Under the pieces are notes generated by a model that saw only the letters and a list, made by a program, of their open reading frames with translations, was not told where the DNA came from and searched no databases. From positions 1 to 40,579 of the forward strand of contig DYJU01000012.1 of the NCBI GenBank assembly GCA_020722985.1: a stretch of DNA of 40,579 nucleotides, given 5' to 3'. Positions 25,932-34,689 of this stretch are shown here, in pieces (positions within the stretch are counted from its first letter, which is position 1; the number at the start of each line of letters is the position of its first letter). This stretch comes from Candidatus Methylomirabilis sp. Its GTDB lineage: Bacteria; Oederibacteriota; PGYV01; DYJU01. The translations under genes and the position numbers were made by a program.

Positions 25932-26684
25932 TTAAAAACTTATTGATAGTGCACGGGCAATTAAATGCCAGCCATCAACAAGAATAAATAAAAGTATTTT
26001 AAAAGGCAAAGAAATCATAACCGGCGGTAACATAAGCATGCCCATTGACATCAATGTACTCGCGACTATCATATCAATTATTAAAAAAGGAATATAAATT
26101 AAAAATCCTACAGTAAATGCAGTTTTTAATTCACTTATTATAAATGCAGGTATTAAAACTAAGGTTGGAACTTCATCCTGATTTTTTGGTCTTGGGGTTT
26201 TTGATAAATAAATAAACAATGCAAGGTCTTTTTCTCTGGTTTGTTTAAACATAAATTTTCTTACTGGTTTAACTGCTTCTGAAAGCGCCTGGTCAAGTTT
26301 TATTTTGTTATCAACATAAGGTTTCCATGCTTTTTCATATATCTCTGTTCCTACAGGTTGCATTATAAAAAAAGTCATAAAAAGAGATAAACCAATTATA
26401 ATCTGATTTGGCGGTATCTGCTGGCTGCCTAATGCCTGCCTTAAAAAAGATAAAACAATTATTATTCTGGTAAAAGATGTCATAAGTAATAAAATTGCAG
26501 GCGCAAGAGTAATAATGGTTAATATTAAAAGAATCTGTATGGTTGCAGCTACATCTTGTGGATTTTTTGCAGGGGTTATTTCAATCCCAACTTTTGGGAT
26601 TGTAACCGGCGCACCAAAAATATTACAAGTAAATAAAACAAATAAAATTGTTACAGATCCAAAAATAATAAATTTTTTTTTCAT
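25932..26684 (-). CDS. fliP: Flagellar export gate protein FliP
   Basis: A 250-residue FliP, the pentameric core of the export channel. A cleavable signal peptide (LFVLFTCNIFGA) is followed by the first helix LLILTIITLAPAILLLMTSF. The hallmark FTRIIIVLSFLRQALGSQQI comes next, then the periplasmic loop, and the C-terminal helices FLIYIPFLIIDMIVASTLMS and MGMLMLPPVMISLPFK. All signature segments are complete. The ATG overlaps the fliO stop by four bases. Confidence 0.97.
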   Translation of the reverse strand: MKKKFIIFGSVTILFVLFTCNIFGAPVTIPKVGIEITPAKNPQDVAATIQILLILTIITLAPAILLLMTSFTRIIIVLSFLRQALGSQQIPPNQIIIGLSLFMTFFIMQPVGTEIYEKAWKPYVDNKIKLDQALSEAVKPVRKFMFKQTREKDLALFIYLSKTPRPKNQDEVPTLVLIPAFIISELKTAFTVGFLIYIPFLIIDMIVASTLMSMGMLMLPPVMISLPFKILLFILVDGWHLIARALSISF

Positions 26685-27308
26685 TTTTCATTACCCTTTG
26701 AAAATTTATCCTTTATTTTCTTTACAAGTTCGTTACCTTTATTTACTAAACTCTTTGTTTGATTGATATAATTCTTTTTAAGTTCTTCAGAAAATTTTGT
26801 TTCATTTTTTAATTTTTCTTTCCGAATAAATTCATCTACATTTTCTTTTATTCTATTAACGATTTCAGGTTCTGTCACCTCAGTAATTTTACTAATATTG
26901 TCTTCTGTAACTCCTAAAAGTAATATTTTTTCTCCAAATTCAACAATATACAATGACTTTTTGGACTCAATATATTCTTTTGCTAAAATTTTAATAGCTC
27001 CCTGTCGGGTTAACGGTATTGATGTTTTAATATAAAAAAATTTAAGGGCAAGCATCATAATATAAATTAAACCAATTACAAACAATAATGATAATAAAAA
27101 ATTAACTATAGTGCCAAGAATTCCATGAGATTTAATTGGCTGGGGATTTTTAATACTATTTATTTCATGCTCTAAATATCCGGAATTTTCTTTTTCTTCA
27201 ACTTGCGTTTTAGAAGATACTTCTTTTTTAGTATCGGCAATTAAAAAACTACTGAAAAAAAAAAGAAAAAAAAATTAAAAGAAAAATACTTGATAATTTA
27301 ATCTTCAT
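26681..27308 (-). CDS. fliO: Flagellar protein FliO, interrupted by a homopolymer frameshift
   Basis: FliO assists assembly of the FliPQR channel. The reading frame 26681-27085 encodes the membrane helix and cytoplasmic domain (IYIMMLALKFFYIKTSIP, KSLYIVEFGEKILLLGV) but lacks a normal start. Extending it upstream in the same frame gives LIADTKKEVSSKTQVEEKEN and LGTIVNFLLSLL, then a stop at about 27275. In the neighbouring frame an ATG at 27308, two bases after the fliY stop, encodes a signal-peptide start (MKIKLSSIFLLIFFSFFF) and then hits TAG. Removing one base in the A10 (27255-27264) or A9 (27266-27274) run joins the two into a 208-residue FliO of classic design. It could be an assembly error, polymerase slippage or a true lesion. 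Confidence 0.85.
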
Positions 27309-27310
27309 TT

Positions 27311-28258
27311 TTATAACTTTGGTATTCTATCTGCTGGTTTAATTATATCAGTAATTCTTATGCCAAAATTTTCATCAATTACAACAACTTCTCCTTTTGC
27401 TATATATTTTTGATTTACAAGGATATCAACCGGCTCACCTGCTAATTTATCCAATTCAATAACTGATCCAGGAGATAAAGCAAGAACATCTTTTACTAAT
27501 TTATTTGTCCTACCAAGTTCTACTGTTACCTGCAGAGGAACATCAAGAACAATATCTAAACTTTGATCATATACAGTTCCGCTTTTTTCTTCCTGCATTT
27601 CACTGGTAATTATCTTTTGCGCTGAGGTTGGTCCTGCTGTTTTCATCTGTGCTCCTGCAGTCACATCAGATACAAAACCATCTTTTGAAGATTCATCTTT
27701 TGGACCAGATTTTAATTCTTCCTGTAGTTGTCCCTTTAAAATCAGTCCAATTTTGCCCGCATTAAAATCACCTATTTTAAATTCACCATCAACAATTATT
27801 ACTTCATCGCTAATTCCTGGTATAACACTTGCATTTAAATCAACAATTGTTACTTCTGTAGGATTTGCAACTATCGGCTGGGAAATTTGAGAGGCTATAG
27901 AACTTATCATAGCATCTGCTGTTTGATTCATAAGTTCTGTCACGGCACTTAAATGCAAATCTTCTAACTTTGCTGGCGGATTTGAACCATCCTGACCTAT
28001 CATAAGATCAGCCATTATTGCACCCTGACTTTCAGACACAATTAAAACAGCATTCCCTAAATTACCTAATTCCAATTGAGATACAAGATTTCTACTAGGA
28101 AACAAGCCAGACAACTCTGATGAGTCTATACTATCAACCTGTAAAATAGAGATTGCAGTGGGCTTTCCCAAAAGTTCTGAAAGCATTCTTTCACCATTAG
28201 ATATTGCATTTGTTAATATCTTTACCACATTTTCTTTTTGATTTCCTGATAAAGCCAA
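27311..28258 (-). CDS. fliY: Flagellar switch protein FliY (CheC-like domain + FliN domain)
   Basis: A 315-residue FliY-type switch component. The N-terminal about 200 residues form a CheC/CheX-like domain, which in characterised relatives dephosphorylates CheY-P. One ExxN active-site helix is visible (E108-N111, with Pro at 128). The first helix, VVKILTNAISNGERMLSELL, has no ExxN, so only one site may work. A linker leads to a FliN domain from about 230 (LDIVLDVPLQVTVELGRT, LAGEPVDILVNQKYIAKGEV) that packs into the C-ring. The start is TTG, seven bases after AGGAGG. It lies between fliM and fliO, where Bacillus has fliY. Confidence 0.95.
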   Translation of the reverse strand: MALSGNQKENVVKILTNAISNGERMLSELLGKPTAISILQVDSIDSSELSGLFPSRNLVSQLELGNLGNAVLIVSESQGAIMADLMIGQDGSNPPAKLEDLHLSAVTELMNQTADAMISSIASQISQPIVANPTEVTIVDLNASVIPGISDEVIIVDGEFKIGDFNAGKIGLILKGQLQEELKSGPKDESSKDGFVSDVTAGAQMKTAGPTSAQKIITSEMQEEKSGTVYDQSLDIVLDVPLQVTVELGRTNKLVKDVLALSPGSVIELDKLAGEPVDILVNQKYIAKGEVVVIDENFGIRITDIIKPADRIPKL

Positions 28259-28285
28259 TTTAGCACCTCCTGAAATTTTTATATA

Positions 28286-29344
28286 TTATATTTGAATAGA
28301 AAATTTCATTTCATAAGACGGATCAGATTTGCTTATAATTTTTACTATTTTAACAGCTTTTTTCTTTCCTTTAACACCTATCTTTGCATAAAATAGTGGC
28401 TTATTTTCAGCGAGAACAAGAACATCATCCTTTTTATTAGTTTCTAATTTTATTATGTCACCCGGTTTTAAGTTAATTATATCTTTAATTTTAACTTTTG
28501 CTGATCCAATATTTACCGAAATGGGAATCCATGTGTTTTTTACTTTTTCATCTAATATTTCTCTTGCTTCAACTGAAAGTTCTTCTTTTGTCAAAGTAAA
28601 CCATTGTTTAGCACTTAATTTGAATAACACTGGCTCTATAACCATATATGGAATACTCATAGACATTGCACCAACATGCTCTTTTATCTTTATTTCAAAA
28701 TTTAAATTTAAACACATTTCATTGGGGGCAACTATTTGAATAAATTGAGGATTGGTTTCTCTTGCTTTTATTTCTGGTTCAAACTCTACTATTCTATGCC
28801 ATGCATCTTTTAAATTTACAAATGCTTTTTCTATTATTTTACTTACTATTGATTGTTCAAGGTCTGTCAATTCTCTTGGTTTACTTATGGCAGTTCCTTT
28901 ACCGCCTAATACTCTATCTATAATCGGGAAAATAATACTTGGATTAATTTCAAAAACTGCCATACCTTTTAAGGGTTCAAGTGAAAAAACTGCTATACTT
29001 GTAGGCGTTGGAATTTTTTCTACATATTCACTGAATGTCATCTGTCTTACAGAAGTAACAGATACTTCTACAATAGTTCTTATATAGGCAGAAAGATCAG
29101 CACCAAAATGTCGCGCAAATGCCTCATGCATCATTTCTATAGTTCTGATCTGGTCTTTTGAAAATTTATCAGGACGTCTAAAATCATACTGTTTTATCTT
29201 GCCCTTTTTCTGAACAGGATAAGATGCTAATTTTTGTTCAGTTTCTTCTGTTTCTTTTACTTCTGAATCTTTTTTTGAAACAGAACCCTCAATGCCTGAT
29301 AATAAAGCGTCTAATTCTCCTGCTGATAAAATTTCATCTGCCAT
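28286..29344 (-). CDS. fliM: Flagellar switch protein FliM
   Basis: A 352-residue C-ring protein. The N-terminal ILSAGELDALLSGIEG is the CheY-P-binding peptide, slightly changed from the usual LSQxEIDALL. The middle domain contains MHEAFARHFGADLSAYIRTI and the GGKG loop (DRVLGGKGTAISKPRELTDL). The C-terminal SpoA domain (VNIGSAKVKIKDIINLKPGD) pairs with the FliN part of FliY. Length and domains are normal. It is followed by fliY after 27 bases and preceded by fliL after 15. Confidence 0.96.
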   Translation of the reverse strand: MADEILSAGELDALLSGIEGSVSKKDSEVKETEETEQKLASYPVQKKGKIKQYDFRRPDKFSKDQIRTIEMMHEAFARHFGADLSAYIRTIVEVSVTSVRQMTFSEYVEKIPTPTSIAVFSLEPLKGMAVFEINPSIIFPIIDRVLGGKGTAISKPRELTDLEQSIVSKIIEKAFVNLKDAWHRIVEFEPEIKARETNPQFIQIVAPNEMCLNLNFEIKIKEHVGAMSMSIPYMVIEPVLFKLSAKQWFTLTKEELSVEAREILDEKVKNTWIPISVNIGSAKVKIKDIINLKPGDIIKLETNKKDDVLVLAENKPLFYAKIGVKGKKKAVKIVKIISKSDPSYEMKFSIQI

Positions 29345-29359
29345 TTATGGCTCCTCTTA

Positions 29360-29824
29360 TTATTGAATTGCAAATGATGTAAAATAAACTTTTGCCAGTT
29401 GTCCTCTATTCAAAACAGCATTAATCTTATCTTTTAATTCCTGTTTTAATGCTTCCCTGTTTTCTGAATCATTAAGTTGAATAGAAGTTTTATTACTCAA
29501 AGATGATATTATTATATCTTTAATCTGTGGCATTCTTTTATCAACCTCTTCCGCAAGTTTTAAACTACTTCCAAAAGCAAGTTCTAAAACAACATTTGCC
29601 CTTAAATAATGTGATTCTGTAGGATCTGCTAAATTTACTATAAATTCTCCAACAGTTATTATAGGCCCTAATTCTGGCTTTTCAACTATTACCTTTTTTG
29701 TTGCTGGAGTAGTTTTTGACATAATAACAAAAAATGTTGCACCTGCTGAAATTAAACTCAAAATAAGTATAGCACTGGTTAAAATTATTAATGCCTGCAA
29801 AATTTTTCTATCTTCTGCTGCCAT
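29360..29824 (-). CDS. fliL: Flagellar basal-body protein FliL
   Basis: A 154-residue single-pass membrane protein. The helix lies at about 10-34 (ALIILTSAILILSLISAGAT), and a stomatin-like periplasmic domain contains ITVGEFIVNLADPTESHYLR and ends YFTSFAIQ. FliL surrounds stator units and supports motor torque. The order motB-fliL-fliM is standard. GGAGG precedes the ATG. Nothing unusual is seen. Confidence 0.93.
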   Translation of the reverse strand: MAAEDRKILQALIILTSAILILSLISAGATFFVIMSKTTPATKKVIVEKPELGPIITVGEFIVNLADPTESHYLRANVVLELAFGSSLKLAEEVDKRMPQIKDIIISSLSNKTSIQLNDSENREALKQELKDKINAVLNRGQLAKVYFTSFAIQ

Positions 29825-29853
29825 AAATTACCTCCTAAATAAAATTTTATTAT

Positions 29854-30693
29854 TTAATATGTTATTATTTCTAAATTTTCTTTTTCTATTTGTTTTTTTA
29901 TCTTTAAATCTGATGGTAAAGGTATTTCTTTTGCTTCTTTTTCTTTATCATTGATAAGATCTGATTTTAAAAGGACTATATCAATCCTTCTATTCTTTGC
30001 TCTCTGAATATCATCTCTGTTTGGCACAAGTGGCTTATATTCTGCATAACCCGCTGCTGATAATCTATCAGGTGATATATTTTTGCTCTCAATTAAATAT
30101 TTTACTACATTTACCGCTCTTGCTGTTGATAATTCCCAATTATCTTTATATTTTCTTTTAATTTTTGGACTTTTAATTGGTGTATCATCTGTATGCCCTT
30201 CAACAACTATAGGATTTGTGGTCTCTCTTAAAATATCAGAAATTTCAGATAAAATCCTTTTAATTGCTGGTAATAGTTCGGCGCTGCCGGGTTCAAATAA
30301 AACTTTATCAGTCATCAAACTAATTACCAGTCCTCGTTGATCAAATCTTACTTTAACTTCTCGTTCTAACCTTCTTTGTTCTATCCATTTTTGAACTTTT
30401 TGTCTTATTGTTGTTAAAACTACCTGAGATTGTTCCATTACAATTGGTTTCATATCTGTTGTTGCAGCTGACTGTATAACCGAGGTTTGGCCTGCTAATC
30501 CAAAAGCATTACCGAGTGCCATCGCAAGAGCCATTAATTTTTCCTGATCAACCTGTGATATAGAATATAAAATAACAAATAATGCAAATAAAAGTGTCAA
30601 CATATCTGCATAGGTTAAAAGCCATCTCATCATCCCAGCAGATTCTAATTCTGCTCCTTCACCTATACCAAATTCTTTACGTTTCTTGCTCAT
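29854..30693 (-). CDS. motB: Flagellar stator protein MotB
   Basis: A 279-residue stator subunit. The single membrane helix begins MMRWLLTYADMLTLLFALFV; D30 in TYADM is the ion-binding aspartate. The periplasmic part ends in an OmpA-like peptidoglycan-binding domain (FEPGSAELLPAIKRILSEIS, VVEGHTDDTPIKSP, LSTARAVNVVKYLIESKNIS). I take the ATG at 30693, preceded by GGAG ten bases upstream and four bases after the motA stop. The frame continues 15 codons further upstream, but those lie within motA. It forms the 5:2 complex with MotA. Coupling ion (H+ or Na+) cannot be told from the sequence. Confidence 0.95.
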   Translation of the reverse strand: MSKKRKEFGIGEGAELESAGMMRWLLTYADMLTLLFALFVILYSISQVDQEKLMALAMALGNAFGLAGQTSVIQSAATTDMKPIVMEQSQVVLTTIRQKVQKWIEQRRLEREVKVRFDQRGLVISLMTDKVLFEPGSAELLPAIKRILSEISDILRETTNPIVVEGHTDDTPIKSPKIKRKYKDNWELSTARAVNVVKYLIESKNISPDRLSAAGYAEYKPLVPNRDDIQRAKNRRIDIVLLKSDLINDKEKEAKEIPLPSDLKIKKQIEKENLEIITY

Positions 30694-30697
30694 TTTC

Positions 30698-31537
30698 TTA
30701 TTTCTCCGTTCCACCTGTAGCAGTTTTAGCACCACCACCTACATTTTCTTCTGCTGCTTCTTTTGCAATCTGTTCTTTTGGCGATAAGAATGCTTTTAAT
30801 TTTTCTTCTACGATTCTTGGATTATCACCTGCTGAAATTGAAAGAATACCTTCTATCATAACTTCTCTTAATAAAACTTCCTGGGCTGTTTTTGCTTTTA
30901 ATTTAAATGCTATAGGTAAAAAAATAAGGTTAGCAAATGAAATTCCGTAAAATGTTGCTATAAAAGCAACTGATATTGCATGTGCTGTTTTTGAAGCACT
31001 TTCTATCTGAGCAAGAGCATTAACAAGCCCCATAACTGTTCCTATAATACCAAGTGTTGGTGCAAAACCACCCATTGTATTATAAATACCTTCTCCTAAT
31101 TTATGCCTTGTCTCTAAAAAAGCAAGGTCTGTTTCTAAAATGCTTTTTACAAGTTCAATATCTGTTCCATCAACAACTAACTGTATTCCTTTTTTTAAAA
31201 AATTATCATCAACATTAGCAATTTCATCTTCTAAACCAAGTAATCCTTCTCTTCTTGCTTTTGTCGCAAAACCAACCAGGGTTGTTATAACCTGATTCGG
31301 ATCCATCTGTCTTTGTAAAAATGCCTGCTTTGTAACAGCCCAGATATTTGCTATGGTTGACCAAGGATAACTGATAATTGTTGCACCTAAGGTTCCTCCA
31401 AAAACAATAAAAAATGCAGATAATTGCAAAAACATAATAACTCTATGGAATTCTCCACCACCTTCAATTAATAGGGCTATGAAAAGTGAACCCCATCCAA
31501 CAACAAGTCCTAAAATTGTAGATAAATCAATAGTCAC
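30698..31537 (-). CDS. motA: Flagellar stator protein MotA
   Basis: A 279-residue stator subunit with four membrane helices. The cytoplasmic loop keeps the charged pair used in torque generation within TKARREGLLGLEDEI. The channel proline is in GGFAPTLGIIGTVMGLV, followed by the last helix AISVAFIATFYGISFANLIF. The start is GTG at 31537, overlapping the flbD stop by four bases (GTGA). The C-terminal tail is Ala/Gly/Thr-rich and variable. It acts with MotB, encoded immediately downstream. Confidence 0.96.
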   Translation of the reverse strand: MTIDLSTILGLVVGWGSLFIALLIEGGGEFHRVIMFLQLSAFFIVFGGTLGATIISYPWSTIANIWAVTKQAFLQRQMDPNQVITTLVGFATKARREGLLGLEDEIANVDDNFLKKGIQLVVDGTDIELVKSILETDLAFLETRHKLGEGIYNTMGGFAPTLGIIGTVMGLVNALAQIESASKTAHAISVAFIATFYGISFANLIFLPIAFKLKAKTAQEVLLREVMIEGILSISAGDNPRIVEEKLKAFLSPKEQIAKEAAEENVGGGAKTATGGTEK

Positions 31538-31761
31538 TGGGTCACCCCCTGATTAAAATTTTCGTTTTTCAAAACTAATGGTTTATTTATATCTTTTTTA
31601 TATATTTTCACTTTTTCAACTACCTCGTTAATTTTTTCTTTTACAACTATTTTTTTTCCTGTTATTGTTGTAATCATTGTTTCGGGTGTCTCTTCAATTA
31701 TTTCTATTAATTCGGCATTTACAACTATTTTTTTTCCATCTATTCGTGTTACAAAAATCAT
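31534..31761 (-). CDS. flbD: FlbD-family flagellar protein (SwrD)
   Basis: A 75-residue protein with the FlbD signature MIFVTRIDGKKIVVNAELIE followed by IEETPETMITTITGKKIVVK and a charged tail. In Bacillus the homolog SwrD raises motor torque by supporting stator function, in line with its place before motA. It is first in the long operon running to flhG. AGGTGG lies five bases before the ATG. Confidence 0.92.
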   Translation of the reverse strand: MIFVTRIDGKKIVVNAELIEIIEETPETMITTITGKKIVVKEKINEVVEKVKIYKKDINKPLVLKNENFNQGVTQ

Positions 31762-31786
31762 TTTTCCACCTTTTAAATTTTAAATA

Positions 31787-31815
31787 ATTTTACAATTTTT
31801 ATTATTTTATGTCAA
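31787..31815 (-). promoter_or_regulatory. flbD: Sigma-70 promoter of the flbD-flhG operon
   Basis: On the minus strand TTGACA (31810-31815), a 17-base spacer and TAAAAT (31787-31792) lie 25 bases before the flbD ATG. No sigma-28 type box is present, so this operon appears to be expressed before FliA acts. Confidence 0.75.
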
Positions 31816-31871
31816 TAAAAAAATAAGTTTTTTTTGTTTCACAATCTAAATTTATGTTTTAATTTTTTAAA

Positions 31872-32013
31872 AGTAATAGTTTAATAACCACCTGTAAAAT
31901 AAAAATTTCTTGTAATAGTCTGGCTAACAGTGGAACAAAATTAATCCATATATAAATTTTTCGTAATAGTTTAGCCACCAGTAAAACAAAATTTATCAAT
32001 AAATAAATTTTTT
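31872..32013 (+). repeat. Tandem end-units of the dispersed repeat
   Basis: Three successive units begin at TAATAGT (31874, 31913 and 31964). The last two are 51 bases apart and share the pattern GTAATAGT-GGC/GCC-CAGTGGAACAAAATTAAT, then an A+T-rich run ending AAATTTTT. They match the left end of copy R2 and look like repeated duplication of one element end. Confidence 0.65.
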
Positions 32014-32283
32014 GTTCCGTCATTTTAAAGTCAGGCGAATAATTCCTTCTATTTTTTATTTCACCGTTCAATGAGCCTTACAAAAAAATTTTGCTTTTAT
32101 TACCGATTACCTTTTTCTCTTGTCTTCTTTCGTTTTTAAACTGCAAATTTGCTTCGTCATGCTCATACGCCCTATTTTTCTTACTATACGCATCTTTCGG
32201 TTTCCTAAGAATGACATCGTCACGTGTTGCCCTGCCAGTATCTCCACTTCTACAAGTTTGCTTCTGGTTGATGATCTATTACA
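31962..32283 (+). repeat. Dispersed repeat copy R4
   Basis: The left end is GTAATAGTTTAGCCACCAG, and the right end is CTTCTGGTTGATGATCTATTAC, an inverted match. The inner pair is CCGTCATTTTAAAGTCAGG and TTCCTAAGAATGACA. The core includes TTTTATTACCGATTACC, CAAATTTGCTTCGTCATGCT and CATACGCCC. It lies in the gene-free stretch 31762-32607 between the flgE terminator and the flbD promoter. Confidence 0.82.
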
Positions 32284-32546
32284 ATTTTTTTATTTTGTCA
32301 TTGCAAAATTAGACTAATGATAACTTCTGCTTTCTGTAATCAAGTTAATTCCTGCCTGATAAAGCAATCTTGTTTTTATTATCTGTTGCTTTTTCGCCTT
32401 GTCTGCTTCCAACTTTCAACTGCGAGATTGCTTAGTTAATCCTCATATTATTTATATTTTTTTCGGCTTCCTCGCAATAAAACTTTCCAAAGTCTTATAC
32501 TAATATATGAACTTTTATAACTTACTTCTGGCATCTGAATTATTAC
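32284..32546 (+). repeat. Dispersed repeat copy R5
   Basis: In the same orientation directly after R4: TTGTCATTGCAAAATTAGAC, AAAGCAATCTTGTTTTTATT, ACTGCGAGATTGCTT, then TTCGGCTTCCTCGCAATAA. It ends CTTCTGGCATCTGAATTATTAC. Its inner right end is closer to the widespread TCGCAATGA form than in other copies. It abuts the flgE terminator. Confidence 0.8.
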
Positions 32547-32584
32547 AAAAAAAGAAGGGACCGAAAATTTTCAGTCCCTTCTTT
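32547..32584 (-). terminator. Rho-independent terminator after flgE
   Basis: On the minus strand AAAGAAGGGACTGA (32571-32584) pairs with TCGGTCCCTTCTTT (32551-32564) with one mismatch around a short A/T loop. It is followed by seven T. It lies 24 bases after the flgE stop and ends the fliK-flgD-flgE operon. Confidence 0.92.
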
Positions 32585-32607
32585 AAATTTATTGATTATC
32601 TATCTTA

Positions 32608-34551
32608 TTACCTTCCAACATTAACAAGTGTATCTAACATATCTGCAGACGTTGTGATGATACGAGCATTAGATTCAAAACCTCTCTGGGCAAGTATCAT
32701 GTTTGTTAATTCAGAAGCAAGGTCAACATTTGATGCTTCTAAAGCACCTCCAATTGTTGTTCCTGAACCACCCTGACCTGCAACATTCATTCTTGCTGTC
32801 CCTGAGTTAGATGTAATTGAATATAAAGAATCTCCTGACTTTGCAAGTCCCTGCGGGTTAAGGAATGTTGCTAATGCTACTTTTGCAATTGTTATTGATT
32901 TTTCATTTGTAAACTGTCCCACTATACCGCCAACAGAGTCAACAGAAATACCAATCAAATCACCTGACCTGTATCCATCCTGTTCTTTTCCATAAGCAGT
33001 TGAATTCGGGACATAGGTTTGAACTCCACCAATTATCTGGAAACTACCAGTAACATCACCTGTTACTCCATCTCTTAACCCTGGCAATGCCGAATTGATA
33101 GGTGTATTATTATTATCATTTACTCTTAATACGCCATCAGCTGAACCTACAGGGTTATTAGCATTTGTAAAATCCCATGAATTTGGAGTTCCAAAATCAA
33201 GAACTATTGACCATGGAGTAGCAGCACCATCAGGAGAAAGACCCTGAGCATTTGGCAACTGCCGGAAGAAAAGCTGAGGTCCATAATGAATAACTCCATC
33301 ACTTCCTGTCATTGACGCACTTGTCATTGCATAACCATCAATAGGTCCTGCTCCTGCTCCCCAGTATGAACCATTGCTCGCAAGAGAACCATCCTGATTA
33401 AACCATATCGCTGACCATACTTCCTGATTTTCATTTGCAGCTTTTGCAACAACGCCAGTATCAGCCAAATCCATAGAAATATTTGTCCCACCTATGCAGT
33501 TAAAATAATCCGGTTCACCAGTATAAATAGAATTTCCCTGGACATAAGTGGTATCAAAAGCATACCAATCCCATACAGGACGGACATTTGCTCCTGTCCC
33601 GGTATAGTCTACTCCATGCTGGAAAAACCAGAGTGTAATATTTCTCGGGTTTCCAAGTGCATCATATACTGTCATTGTTGCAGTATGGTCTGGTGTTACT
33701 TTTGCGCTATTAGGATTTGTAGGATCCACATGAAAGAAAAAGCAAGTATTATTTAAGGCATCCCTTACTCCATTTGTAGGACCAGGAGAAGGAGTGGCAG
33801 GATCAGCCCATGGCGTTCCCTGCGAAACTGCGTTACCACCTGTTACTGATGGAAAACCAGATGGTGAATAGTTAGATGGAAGCACTGTGGCCGTTCCTAC
33901 AGGAACAGGGGTTGCAGCAGCATAAGTATTCACTGGTGTATTTGAATCTAAATTCCCCGCAAATTTTATATAACTTGTCATCTGTGCTGCCATTCTTAAA
34001 TCTCTGGGTATGTTGATGTTACCAATCATTGAGACATCAGAAGTATCAATTGTATATGTTGCTTCTCTGATCTGAGTTTCAGGATTTTCAATAACACCAG
34101 GAATATCACTGATTGTTCTTTCAAGCATCCCCATCCAGCCCTGTAAAATCATACCAGAAGAATTAACTACATTACCTTTGTTATCCTGCAAAAAATTTCC
34201 AGCTCTTGAATAATATGTGGTTGCTCCCTGTTTTACTGTAAAGAAACCTTCGCCCTGAATAGCAATATCAAGCGAATTACCTGTTGTGGTTATAGCTCCC
34301 TGCGTCATTATAGTATCTATTGACCCCAAAGCACCACCTAAACCCATCTGCATTGGATTTTTACCACCAATATTTGCAGCCATATCAGCACCTGATGCTG
34401 CTCCCATACTCTGTGTAATCTGTTCCTTAAATGTAATTCTCTGATACTTATAACCAACTGTGTTAACATTTGAAATATTGTTACCAATTACGTTCATCCA
34501 GGTTGAATGCATTCTCAAACCTGAAATAGATGAAAAAAGTGACCCCATCAT
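32608..34551 (-). CDS. flgE: Flagellar hook protein FlgE
   Basis: A 647-residue hook subunit. The N-terminus has the rod/hook signature (SLFSSISGLRMHSTWMNVIG, NNISNVNTVGYK) and the C-terminus the paired helix ASNVDLASELTNMILAQRGF ending in DMLDTLVNVGR. Between them are FlgE core domains (GEGFFTVKQGATTYYSRAGN) and a large Gly/Asn/Pro-rich exposed insertion (about 190-520). This makes it longer than enteric FlgE (about 400), though similar to other long hook proteins. I chose the ATG at 34551, nine bases after GAGGAGG; an ATG codon follows immediately. Two hairpins lie in the leader. Confidence 0.96.
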   Translation of the reverse strand: MMGSLFSSISGLRMHSTWMNVIGNNISNVNTVGYKYQRITFKEQITQSMGAASGADMAANIGGKNPMQMGLGGALGSIDTIMTQGAITTTGNSLDIAIQGEGFFTVKQGATTYYSRAGNFLQDNKGNVVNSSGMILQGWMGMLERTISDIPGVIENPETQIREATYTIDTSDVSMIGNINIPRDLRMAAQMTSYIKFAGNLDSNTPVNTYAAATPVPVGTATVLPSNYSPSGFPSVTGGNAVSQGTPWADPATPSPGPTNGVRDALNNTCFFFHVDPTNPNSAKVTPDHTATMTVYDALGNPRNITLWFFQHGVDYTGTGANVRPVWDWYAFDTTYVQGNSIYTGEPDYFNCIGGTNISMDLADTGVVAKAANENQEVWSAIWFNQDGSLASNGSYWGAGAGPIDGYAMTSASMTGSDGVIHYGPQLFFRQLPNAQGLSPDGAATPWSIVLDFGTPNSWDFTNANNPVGSADGVLRVNDNNNTPINSALPGLRDGVTGDVTGSFQIIGGVQTYVPNSTAYGKEQDGYRSGDLIGISVDSVGGIVGQFTNEKSITIAKVALATFLNPQGLAKSGDSLYSITSNSGTARMNVAGQGGSGTTIGGALEASNVDLASELTNMILAQRGFESNARIITTSADMLDTLVNVGR

Positions 34552-34589
34552 GATAAGTCGCCTCCTCAATTAAATTTTTTTAACTTTTA

Positions 34590-34610
34590 GAAAACACATT
34601 CGGTGTTTTC
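34590..34610 (-). promoter_or_regulatory. flgE: Hairpin GAAAACAC/GTGTTTTC in the flgE leader
   Basis: An 8-bp perfect stem with a 5-base loop lies between the GC-rich hairpin and the flgE ribosome binding site. No T-run follows. It could affect flgE mRNA stability or initiation. Confidence 0.5.
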
Positions 34611-34612
34611 CG

Positions 34613-34645
34613 GAGGCCTCTTCTTTTTAAAAGAAGTCCGGCCTC
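34613..34645 (-). promoter_or_regulatory. flgE: GC-rich hairpin with GGA internal loop, flgE leader
   Basis: On the minus strand GAGGCC (34640-34645) pairs with GGCCTC (34613-34618). A GGA/A internal loop follows, then CTTC/GAAG with a T/A-rich apex. CGGAAAA comes directly after it. The fliK leader contains a hairpin of the same plan. There is no T-run, so it is not a simple terminator. Confidence 0.55.
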
Positions 34646-34689
34646 AAATGTATTTACAATTTACGTCTTACGCTTTCCATTTTAAAAAA

